Shown here piece by piece: positions 1 to 5,068 of a stretch of DNA of 6,413 nucleotides (positions are counted from its first letter, which is position 1; every line of letters starts with the position of its first letter). Source of the DNA: an uncultured Lysobacteraceae bacterium (GTDB taxonomy: Bacteria; Pseudomonadota; Gammaproteobacteria; Xanthomonadales; Xanthomonadaceae). Under the pieces are notes generated by a model, which made no database searches, was not told the origin of the DNA, and saw nothing but the letters and a program-made list of their open reading frames with translations. The position numbers and the translations under genes are program-made. Location of the stretch: NCBI GenBank assembly GCA_937897645.1, contig CALCNV010000162.1:1-6413 (forward strand), in the 5' to 3' direction.

Positions 1-593
1 AGTTCATCCTGCGAATCGCGCGAGATGTTCCATTCCTTGGCCATGTCTTCGCAGTGGTCGCCCATGCTCTTGCCGGTGCGCGGCTCGGCCACGCCGGGGA
101 ACTCGGGCTTGAGTTCGTTGAACTTGAAGCCGCTGGTGAGTGCCTTGAACTTGTCGCCGGTGGTCTTGGCGCGGTTGGCAGCGAGCAGGCGCGCGCGCAG
201 TTTCTTGCCGTACACGATCGGCACTTCGGAGGTGGTGTCGGAACCGCCACCGATGCCGGAGTCGATCTGGCCCAGCGCGATCTTGTTGCCGATGGTGATG
301 ATGGAGTCCAGGCTGGTGCCGCAGGCACGCTGCAGGGTGATGCCCGGCGTCAGCGGCGACAGGCCGGACGAGAGCGCGGCTTCGCGGCCCAGGTTCCAGT
401 CGCTGGAGTGCTTGATCACCGCACCCATCGCCACTTCGCCGAGTTGCTGGCCGTGCAGGCCGAAACGTTCCACCAGGGCACCGAGGGTACGCACCGACAT
501 GCCCAGGTTGCCGACATCCGAATAGGCCGTGTTCTGCCGGCAGAACGGAATGCGGACGCCGCCTAGGATGGCGACGGGACGGGCTGCTGGCAT
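1..593 (-). CDS. FadI-like acetyl-CoA C-acyltransferase (thiolase), N-terminal part
   Basis: This is the first 197 codons of a thiolase; the rest lies beyond the left edge. Thiolases cleave 3-ketoacyl-CoA to acetyl-CoA plus a shortened acyl-CoA (beta-oxidation), or run in reverse to condense two acetyl-CoA. The protein starts MPAARPVAILGGVRIPF, the usual thiolase opening. The segment RACGTSLDS carries the nucleophilic cysteine, Cys91. The following GGGSDTTSEVPI and the later GVAEPRTGKSMGDHCEDMAKE match, from memory, the FadI / trifunctional-enzyme beta-subunit branch better than the PhaA/AtoB branch. The start at 593 is supported by GAGG (complement of 600-603) six bases upstream. No signal peptide is visible, so it is probably cytoplasmic. 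The C-terminal CxG cysteine and the catalytic His are outside the window. The gene is divergent from the 706 gene. The thiolase call is secure; the exact substrate class is inferred. Confidence 0.92.
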   Translation of the reverse strand, partial: MPAARPVAILGGVRIPFCRQNTAYSDVGNLGMSVRTLGALVERFGLHGQQLGEVAMGAVIKHSSDWNLGREAALSSGLSPLTPGITLQRACGTSLDSIITIGNKIALGQIDSGIGGGSDTTSEVPIVYGKKLRARLLAANRAKTTGDKFKALTSGFKFNELKPEFPGVAEPRTGKSMGDHCEDMAKEWNISRDSQDE

Positions 594-599
594 GGGAAA

Positions 600-603
600 C
601 CTC
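600..603 (-). promoter_or_regulatory. Ribosome binding site of the thiolase gene
   Basis: On the minus strand GAGG lies six bases before the ATG at 593-591. It is the clearest Shine-Dalgarno sequence in the window, and it fixes the thiolase start. Confidence 0.6.
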
Positions 604-659
604 GCGGGGGAAGAAGGCGGGATGAGCGACCCGTCATCAAGGACGGGCATAATGCGCAA

Positions 660-688
660 AGTGTAATGCCGACCCGGCACCGGGCCAA
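660..688 (-). promoter_or_regulatory. Candidate sigma-70 type promoter for the thiolase, with a small dyad in the spacer
   Basis: Read on the minus strand, TTGGCC (complement of 683-688) and TACACT (complement of 660-665) are separated by 17 bases, a plausible -35/-10 pair. It would give a leader of roughly 60 bases before the thiolase start. The spacer contains the dyad TGCCG-acc-CGGCA (667-679), which could be an operator. A second short inverted repeat, CCCGTC/GACGGG (630-635 and 642-647), lies in the leader. These are weak matches found by eye, with no experimental support. Confidence 0.3.
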
Positions 689-705
689 CCTTCACCAGAA
701 CCACT

Positions 706-1593
706 ATGCGCCATCCTGACTTCGGTGTTCATGTAATGGGTGTGATGGCGTTGGAACTTTCCAGCGGCAGCATGCCCACGTGTGCGGCACTTCAGCAACG
801 CGTCGCGGCTGAATTGGCCGAACGCGTGGCACGCGACCTGGGCAAGCTGGTACCAGGCGCGACCGCACTGGACTTGAGCTTTGCCGCGGCGCATTTCGAT
901 CCTGCCGAAGTATTGCGCCCGGGCTGGCCACTGCATCGGCGTTTGCATGAGTTGCATCAGCGTGCGCCCGGACAGGGGCATGGACCACGGGTGATCGTGT
1001 TCGGCGCGGATGCGCAGGGCAATGTGCCGTTGCCATTTGCCGCCGACGAAGGCTTGCAGGGTGGGCAGATGCGCGTGCTGCCGTTCCTGCTTAGTGGGCC
1101 GGAGGAAACCGTGCAGGCATTGCAGGAAAGTTTCGAAGAAATACTGCTGGATCGCGGCATGGCCGGTGCGGATACCGCGCTGCTGGCGCAGGACGCGTTC
1201 GGCGTACAGGTGGAGCATGCGCGCTACCTGACCGCACATGACCTGGCCGCGATCATGGCCATGCAGTACCAGCACCAGGGTTTGCAACGCCTGTGGCCGA
1301 TCATCGAGACCGCGCTGCTGGATCCCGACCATGAGGAATGGCTGGACGCCCCACCGGAACCGTTGCTGCGCTATGCCGGCGGTGAAGTGCAGATCGCGCT
1401 GCTGGATCCGGCCGCATGGCAGCAGCGGCACGCGGATCATCTAAACGGCGATGCGGAACGCCTGGCCCGCGCCTACGAATATTTCCAGGCCCGCCAGCGC
1501 CAGATCGCCGCCGTACTGGAAGCGCACGGCATCCCGGTAACGTTTGCGTATTGCTCCGCCGCCAACGACGCGCGCACCTCCCTGCAAAACTAA
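706..1593 (+). CDS. Uncharacterised 295-residue protein
   Basis: I do not recognise a domain family. The product is a soluble-looking protein with no signal peptide or membrane segment. It has alternating helical stretches (about 27-48 and 134-150), a His/Arg-rich segment around residues 63-92 (AAHFDPAEVLRPGWPLHRRL), a short hydrophobic strand with PRVIVFGAD (94-102), and a helical C-terminal part ending near residue 272. The frame is preferred over the antisense frame (637-1440) because its composition is that of an ordinary protein and it stops just before a large hairpin. The start is uncertain. No good Shine-Dalgarno sequence precedes 706, and ATG codons at 736 and 745 (residues 11 and 14) are alternatives. 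It is divergent from the thiolase and convergent with sodC, so it is probably transcribed alone. No function is proposed. Confidence 0.75.
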   Translation: MRHPDFGVHVMGVMALELSSGSMPTCAALQQRVAAELAERVARDLGKLVPGATALDLSFAAAHFDPAEVLRPGWPLHRRLHELHQRAPGQGHGPRVIVFGADAQGNVPLPFAADEGLQGGQMRVLPFLLSGPEETVQALQESFEEILLDRGMAGADTALLAQDAFGVQVEHARYLTAHDLAAIMAMQYQHQGLQRLWPIIETALLDPDHEEWLDAPPEPLLRYAGGEVQIALLDPAAWQQRHADHLNGDAERLARAYEYFQARQRQIAAVLEAHGIPVTFAYCSAANDARTSLQN

Positions 1594-1598
1594 TCGCA

Positions 1599-1690
1599 GC
1601 GGGTAGGAGCGCTCCATGGGCGCGAGCTCTTGATCTTGTTTGGTGTAATCCGGGGCGAAGAGCTCGCGCCCATGGGGCGCTCCTACCCGC
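1599..1690. repeat. Inverted pair of REP-type (GTAG) repeats, 33-bp arms
   Basis: The arms 1599-1631 and 1658-1690 are reverse complements over 33 bases with one mismatch, separated by a 26-base spacer. Each arm contains a GTAGGAG head followed by a small internal hairpin (GCGC...GCGC around CAT) and a CGA end. This is the layout of GTAG-type REP elements, mobilised by REP-associated tyrosine transposases and known in Stenotrophomonas as SMAG. The pair fills the gap between two convergent genes. It starts five bases after the stop of the 706 gene and ends 16 bases from the sodC stop, so it could act as a bidirectional transcription stop or 3'-end protector. No strong T-run follows either arm, so true termination is inferred. 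Confidence 0.8.
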
Positions 1691-1706
1691 TTCTATTGAG
1701 TTACGT

Positions 1707-2255
1707 TTACTGGGTTGCGTTGATCACGCCGCAGGCCACGCGTGCGCCGGCATTGCCTGCGGGTTGGCTGGTGTAATCGTCCGCGGACGCATGCACCACC
1801 AGTGCGCGGCCGGCGATGTCATTGACCGCGCCGCCGCCGAGGGTGACGCCGGCCAGATGGATGTTCAGCTGGGCCACGCCTTCGGCATCGGCCACCACAT
1901 TGTCCATGTCGCCGGAATGATGGGCGCCCACGTTGGCACGGCCGTGCGTGGCCACGAACGGATTGAAATGTGCGCCCGCGCTCATCGCATCGACGGCGCT
2001 GCAATCGCCTTTTTCATGCACATGGAAACCATGCGTGCTGTTGGGCGGCAGGCCGCCGACGGTGCCGGTGAGATGCACGCCGCCTTGCATGGGGACCAAG
2101 GTGACTTTGCCGCTGACCAGGCTGCCGGAAGAGGACGCCAGGTTGGCAACGGCCTGCTTCGCCGTGCTCAGGGTCGGGATGGCGGGTTGTTTCGGGGCGC
2201 TGCTGCAGGCAGCAAGGACGCCGGCCGTGGCGGCGGCAAGCAGGAGGATGCGCAT
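1707..2255 (-). CDS. sodC: Cu,Zn superoxide dismutase, predicted lipoprotein
   Basis: This gene encodes a 182-residue SodC that converts superoxide to oxygen and hydrogen peroxide in the cell envelope. The N-terminus MRILLLAAATAGVLAACSS is a lipoprotein signal with lipobox LAAC, so Cys17 would be lipidated after cleavage. All expected ligands are present: copper His78, His80, His96 and His155; zinc His96, His104, His113 and Asp116, with the family's 8-9-3 spacing. Cys85 and Cys175 can form the conserved disulfide. The HGFHVHEKGDC and AGAHFNP motifs are typical. I chose the start at 2255 because it begins the signal peptide exactly. An in-frame start at 2306 would add 17 residues before it. 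A weak GGAAA lies upstream. The gene ends in two close in-frame TAA codons (1707-1709 and 1701-1703). It follows ntrC on the same strand but is separated from it by a terminator, so it probably has its own promoter, which I could not identify. Confidence 0.95.
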   Translation of the reverse strand: MRILLLAAATAGVLAACSSAPKQPAIPTLSTAKQAVANLASSSGSLVSGKVTLVPMQGGVHLTGTVGGLPPNSTHGFHVHEKGDCSAVDAMSAGAHFNPFVATHGRANVGAHHSGDMDNVVADAEGVAQLNIHLAGVTLGGGAVNDIAGRALVVHASADDYTSQPAGNAGARVACGVINATQ

Positions 2256-2336
2256 CGTGAGTTTCCGTTGTTGTCGATGCGGAACAGTACCCGCCCAGGC
2301 ATTCAATTGCGATGAAGTGGGTGCGATTCATTAAGT

Positions 2337-2439
2337 AGTAGCGTGCGCCATGCGCACGACGTGGAGCCGGCAAACACGAAAAAAACAACCCGACGTGGGT
2401 TTGAGGCAGCGCGTGATCGTGCGCATGGCGCACGCTACT
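2337..2439. repeat. Inverted pair of REP-type (GTAG) repeats, 23-bp arms
   Basis: The arms 2337-2359 and 2417-2439 are perfect 23-base reverse complements with a 57-base spacer. Each arm has a GTAG head and then its own perfect 7-bp hairpin, CGTGCGC-CAT-GCGCACG. The right arm begins six bases after the ntrC stop. The sequence differs from the other two pairs in the window, but the head-hairpin-CGA layout is shared. The spacer contains the intrinsic terminator described separately. Confidence 0.78.
2379..2401 (-). terminator. Rho-independent terminator of the ntrC transcript
   Basis: On the minus strand AACCC-ACGTC-GGGTT forms a 5-bp stem with a 5-base loop (complement of 2387-2401). It is followed by G and then seven T (2385-2379). 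It lies 45 bases beyond the ntrC stop, inside the spacer of the REP pair. It ends the amtB-ntrB-ntrC transcript and separates it from sodC. The stem is short but the T-run is strong. Confidence 0.7.
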
Positions 2440-2445
2440 TTTCCG

Positions 2446-3858
2446 CTAGCTGCGCGTGCGGCCGGGGCCGAGCTTGCGCGTCACCGTGTTGCGGCCCACG
2501 CCGAGCTTGAGCGCGGCTTCGGCGCGGCGGCCGTGGGTGAACTGCAGCGCGACTTCCAGCAAGGTGCGATCAAAGCGTTCGCGCGCTTCCGCATGCAGGT
2601 TTTCCGCACCTTCGGCGAGGCGTGCCTGCACCCATGCCGCGAGCAACTGGTCCCATTCGCTGCTGCGCGATGCCGTGGCCACGCTGCTGGACAGCGCACC
2701 CTGCAGGTCATGCGCGGTGATGGTTTCACCGGGCGCCAGCGCGGCGAGGCGCCAGCACACGTTCTCGAGTTCCCGCACGTTGCCTGGCCAATCGTGTGCG
2801 CGCATGGCTTCGAGCGCAGGCGTGGCGAAGCGCTTGGCCGGTGCGCCGAGTTTGCGAGCGGCGACGGCGAGGAAATTCTCGGCCAGTTGCGCCACGTCGC
2901 CACGCCGCTCGCGCAGCGGCGGCAACTGCAGGCGCACCACGTCCAGTCGATGCAGCAGGTCGGCGCGGAAGCGGCCATCTGCAACAAGCCCTTCGAGATT
3001 CTGGTGGGTCGCTGCGATCACGCGAACGTCGACGCGGATCAGTTCGCGGCCACCGACGCGAAAGAATTCACCTTCCGCCAGCACGCGCAACAGGCGCGTC
3101 TGCAATGGCAACGGCATGTCGCCGATTTCGTCGAGGAACAAGGTGCCGCCATCGGCCTGTTCGAAACGACCGATGTGGCGCTTCTGCGCGCCGGTGAACG
3201 CGCCGGCTTCGTGGCCGAACAGTTCGCTTTCCAGCAATTCCGCCGGGATTGCCGCGGTGTTGAGCGCGATGAAGGGTTTGCGCGCGCGCGGTGATTCACG
3301 GTGCAGCGCATGCGCGACCAGTTCCTTGCCGGTGCCGGTTTCGCCAGTGATGAGCACCGATAGCGGCGCCTGCGCCAGCCGGCCTATGGCGCGGAACAAG
3401 GCGCGCATTGACGGTGAGTCGCCGATCAGTTCGGTGGTGCCGGGGCTGGATTCGGTTGAAGGTTCGGATGCCGGGAGCACGTCTTCCGCAAGCACGCCCG
3501 GCAAGGTGCGCGCGGCCAAGGCGATGGCATCGTCGAGATCGAATGGCTTGGACAGGAACTCGTGCGCACCGCCGCGGAAGGCGCCCGCGGTGCTGGCGAC
3601 GTCGGTGTAGGCCGACATCACGATCACCGGCAACTGCGGGTGCGCCAGCTTCAATTTGTCGAGTAGTACCAGGCCGTCGTCGCCGGGCATGCGTACGTCG
3701 GTGAACAGCAGGTCGGGCACGGCGCGTGAATCCAGCGCCGCCAGCACCGAGCTGGCGCTGTCGAAGCCATCGACCGCATAGCCCGCATCACGCAGCGCGG
3801 TGGCCAGCACGAAGCGCACGGAGCGGTCGTCGTCCACGACCCAGATGCGGGCGCTCAT
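2446..3858 (-). CDS. ntrC: Nitrogen regulation response regulator NtrC (sigma-54 activator)
   Basis: This gene encodes a 470-residue NtrC (GlnG/NRI), close to the E. coli length. Phosphorylated by NtrB under nitrogen limitation, it oligomerises on enhancer sites and uses ATP to open sigma-54 promoters of nitrogen-assimilation genes. The receiver domain (about 1-120) has the acidic cluster Asp9-Asp11, the phosphorylation site Asp54 (FTDVRMP), Ser82 and Lys104. The AAA+ domain (about 143-375) has Walker A GETGTGKE at 172-179, the sigma-54 contact loop GAFTGA at 219-224, and Walker B GGTLFLDEIGD at 237-247. The C-terminus is a Fis-type helix-turn-helix (about 430-468) ending VGRNTVTRKLG. Nothing essential is missing. 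No good Shine-Dalgarno sequence is seen before 3858; a weak GAG lies about ten bases upstream, and the initiation region abuts a large REP hairpin. The gene is 102 bases downstream of ntrB and in the same direction. The GAFTGA motif and Fis-type HTH exclude a non-sigma-54 regulator. Confidence 0.97.
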   Translation of the reverse strand: MSARIWVVDDDRSVRFVLATALRDAGYAVDGFDSASSVLAALDSRAVPDLLFTDVRMPGDDGLVLLDKLKLAHPQLPVIVMSAYTDVASTAGAFRGGAHEFLSKPFDLDDAIALAARTLPGVLAEDVLPASEPSTESSPGTTELIGDSPSMRALFRAIGRLAQAPLSVLITGETGTGKELVAHALHRESPRARKPFIALNTAAIPAELLESELFGHEAGAFTGAQKRHIGRFEQADGGTLFLDEIGDMPLPLQTRLLRVLAEGEFFRVGGRELIRVDVRVIAATHQNLEGLVADGRFRADLLHRLDVVRLQLPPLRERRGDVAQLAENFLAVAARKLGAPAKRFATPALEAMRAHDWPGNVRELENVCWRLAALAPGETITAHDLQGALSSSVATASRSSEWDQLLAAWVQARLAEGAENLHAEARERFDRTLLEVALQFTHGRRAEAALKLGVGRNTVTRKLGPGRTRS

Positions 3859-3861
3859 GCT

Positions 3862-3940
3862 TTGTCGCTCGTTGTGGGAGGGGCTTTAGCCCCGAGGCTC
3901 GTAAGCGTCGGGGCTAAAGCCCCTCCCACAAAAGCGACAA
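3862..3940. repeat. Inverted pair of REP-type repeats between ntrB and ntrC
   Basis: Two perfect 23-base arms (3873-3895 and 3908-3930) form reverse complements around a 12-base loop. An outer 8-bp stem, TTGTCGCT/AGCGACAA (3862-3869 and 3933-3940), extends the structure across a small internal loop, so the whole element spans 79 bases. Each arm has a GTGGGAG head and an internal GGGGCTTTAGCCCC hairpin ending in CGA, a common REP form in Xanthomonadales and Pseudomonas. It sits inside the ntrB-ntrC interval, and its edge is three bases from the ntrC start codon. No T-run follows, so it is more likely a structural or mRNA-stability element than a full terminator. Confidence 0.82.
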
Positions 3941-3960
3941 CCTTGCTCGCCAGGCATTTT

Positions 3961-5031
3961 CTACGCATGTCCAACCTCCTCATGCGCCGGCTGCGGCAAC
4001 AGCAACGTGAACACCGTATGCCCCGGTCGCGAGCGGTACGTCAGCGAACCGCGGTGCTCGCGTACCACCTGCTGCGCCAGCGCCAGCCCCAGGCCGCTGC
4101 CTTCGGCGCGGCCGCTGACCAGCGGCAGGAACAGGTGCTCCGCCAGTTCCTCGGGCACGCCCTTGCCGTCGTCGATGATTTCCACGCGCAATGCCATGGC
4201 GTGCAGGTGGTCGTGGATGCGCACGCCGTGTTCGACGCGCGTGCGCAGGGTGACGCTGGCCGCGCCGGCCTGGATGGCGTTGCGCACCAGGTTCCATACC
4301 GCTTGCGTGAGGCGGTCGGCATCGCCGTCGAATTCGGGAATGCTGGGATCGTAATCGCGCTGCACGCGCACCGACCAGCCGCCTTCGGTTTCGGCCAGGC
4401 GCAGCACGCGCTCCAGCACCACGTGGATGTTGAGCGCGGTGTGCGGACGCTGCGGCGAAGGCGACAGCAGTTGTTCGAGCAGGCCGTTGAGGCGCTCGAT
4501 CTCGGATTCCATCAGGTCAATCAGTTCACGCTCGTCGTCGTTGTCGTCGCGGTGCAGCGCGCGGCGCGCCAGCAGTTGCGCGGCGCCCTTGAGGCCGGCG
4601 AGCGGATTGCGAAGTTCGTGGGCCAGCCCCTTGAGGGCAGCACCGAGTGCGCTGGGCAGCGCCTGGGTGGGATCGAGGGCGGGGAATTCATCCACCGGGT
4701 TGGCTTCCAGCAGCCAGCCGCCGCTTTCCAGCCGCGACAGCCAGCCTTCGGCAAAGCGCGGCGTTTCGCCGGGCAGGCCCAGCGCCATGCGGTGCAGGTG
4801 CAGGATTTCGTTATCGGTTGTGGCCGCGTGCGCGGTGAGGAACAGCCGGGCCATGACATCGCCGTCCATTTCAAGTGCCGCCAGGGGTTGGCCGATGAGG
4901 CGTCGTGCGCTGACGCCCAGCCAGCGCGCAAAAGCAGGATTGACGCCGAGGAGATGCCCTGCGGCGTCCGTCCAGGCCACCGCCGTGCAGAGCACGTCGG
5001 TGGCGGGTGCAGCGGGAGTCAGGGGCGGCAT
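3961..5031 (-). CDS. ntrB: Nitrogen regulation sensor kinase/phosphatase NtrB
   Basis: This gene encodes a 356-residue cytoplasmic NtrB (GlnL/NRII) with no membrane segment. It phosphorylates NtrC under nitrogen shortage and dephosphorylates it when bound by PII. An N-terminal PAS domain (about 12-110) precedes the dimerisation/phosphotransfer region GLAHELRNPLAGLKGAAQLL, with phospho-accepting His138. The ATP-binding domain has the N box WNLVRNAIQA (Asn251), the G1 box DDGKGVP (287-293) and the G2 box GSGLGLALA (311-319). The start at 5031 is the earliest possible, because an in-frame TAA lies four codons upstream. Later in-frame starts would cut into the PAS domain. No real Shine-Dalgarno sequence is present; the bases before the ATG form an NtrC-box-like operator within a palindrome. 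The amtB stop is 37 bases upstream, so the gene is probably cotranscribed and may be translationally coupled to amtB. Confidence 0.96.
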   Translation of the reverse strand: MPPLTPAAPATDVLCTAVAWTDAAGHLLGVNPAFARWLGVSARRLIGQPLAALEMDGDVMARLFLTAHAATTDNEILHLHRMALGLPGETPRFAEGWLSRLESGGWLLEANPVDEFPALDPTQALPSALGAALKGLAHELRNPLAGLKGAAQLLARRALHRDDNDDERELIDLMESEIERLNGLLEQLLSPSPQRPHTALNIHVVLERVLRLAETEGGWSVRVQRDYDPSIPEFDGDADRLTQAVWNLVRNAIQAGAASVTLRTRVEHGVRIHDHLHAMALRVEIIDDGKGVPEELAEHLFLPLVSGRAEGSGLGLALAQQVVREHRGSLTYRSRPGHTVFTLLLPQPAHEEVGHA

Positions 5032-5060
5032 TGCACCAGTTTAGTGCAAAGCCGCCCCTG
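5020..5060 (-). promoter_or_regulatory. 41-base palindrome covering the ntrB start codon
   Basis: An outer 10-bp stem, CAGGGGCGGC (5020-5029) with GCCGCCCCTG (5051-5060), encloses the inner 6-bp stem TTGCAC (5031-5036) with GTGCAA (5044-5049). The only interruption is one A/A mismatch (5030/5050), and the loop is seven bases. In the mRNA it would bury the ntrB ATG, its ribosome-binding region and the first four codons. No T-run follows on the minus strand, so it does not look like a terminator. The amtB stop is only eight bases upstream, so a terminating ribosome could open the stem. Confidence 0.7.
5032..5048. promoter_or_regulatory. NtrC binding site (near-consensus NtrC box)
   Basis: TGCACCAGTTTAGTGCA matches the known NtrC consensus TGCACCA-N3-TGGTGCA at 13 of its 14 defined positions; the only difference is A for G in the right half. 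It lies directly against the ntrB ATG (5029-5031). In enteric bacteria phosphorylated NtrC represses the internal glnL (ntrB) promoter from such a site. Here the position likewise suggests autoregulation of ntrBC. Binding itself is inferred. Confidence 0.75.
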
Positions 5061-5068
5061 GATTTCCA

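Noticed and set aside
648..667. CATAAT (648-653) and TGTAAT (662-667) as -10 boxes for the 706 gene
   Set aside because: Neither has a recognisable -35 hexamer at 16-18 bases, so no promoter was called for this gene.
637..1440. 267-codon open frame on the minus strand opposite the 706 gene
   Set aside because: It runs through the thiolase promoter region and has a Cys/His/Trp/Gln-rich composition typical of an antisense shadow. The plus-strand frame fits better between its flanking signals, though without a known family this choice is not absolute.
1416..2334. Plus-strand open frames spanning the convergent gap and sodC
   Set aside because: They cross a large hairpin and are antisense to a SodC with all metal ligands. 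They have no recognisable domain.
2350..3610. Plus-strand open frames of 314 and 384 codons opposite ntrC
   Set aside because: They are antisense to a complete NtrC with every motif in place, and one starts inside the REP arm. They look like codon-bias shadows.
5045..5060. Possible sigma-54 promoter (-24/-12) just upstream of ntrB
   Set aside because: TTGCA is present on the minus strand with G-rich sequence upstream. However, the required GG at -24 and the TGGCAC context are not matched at the correct spacing.
5020..5060. The 41-base palindrome as a transcription terminator between amtB and ntrB
   Set aside because: No T-run follows it on the minus strand, and it overlaps the coding start of ntrB.
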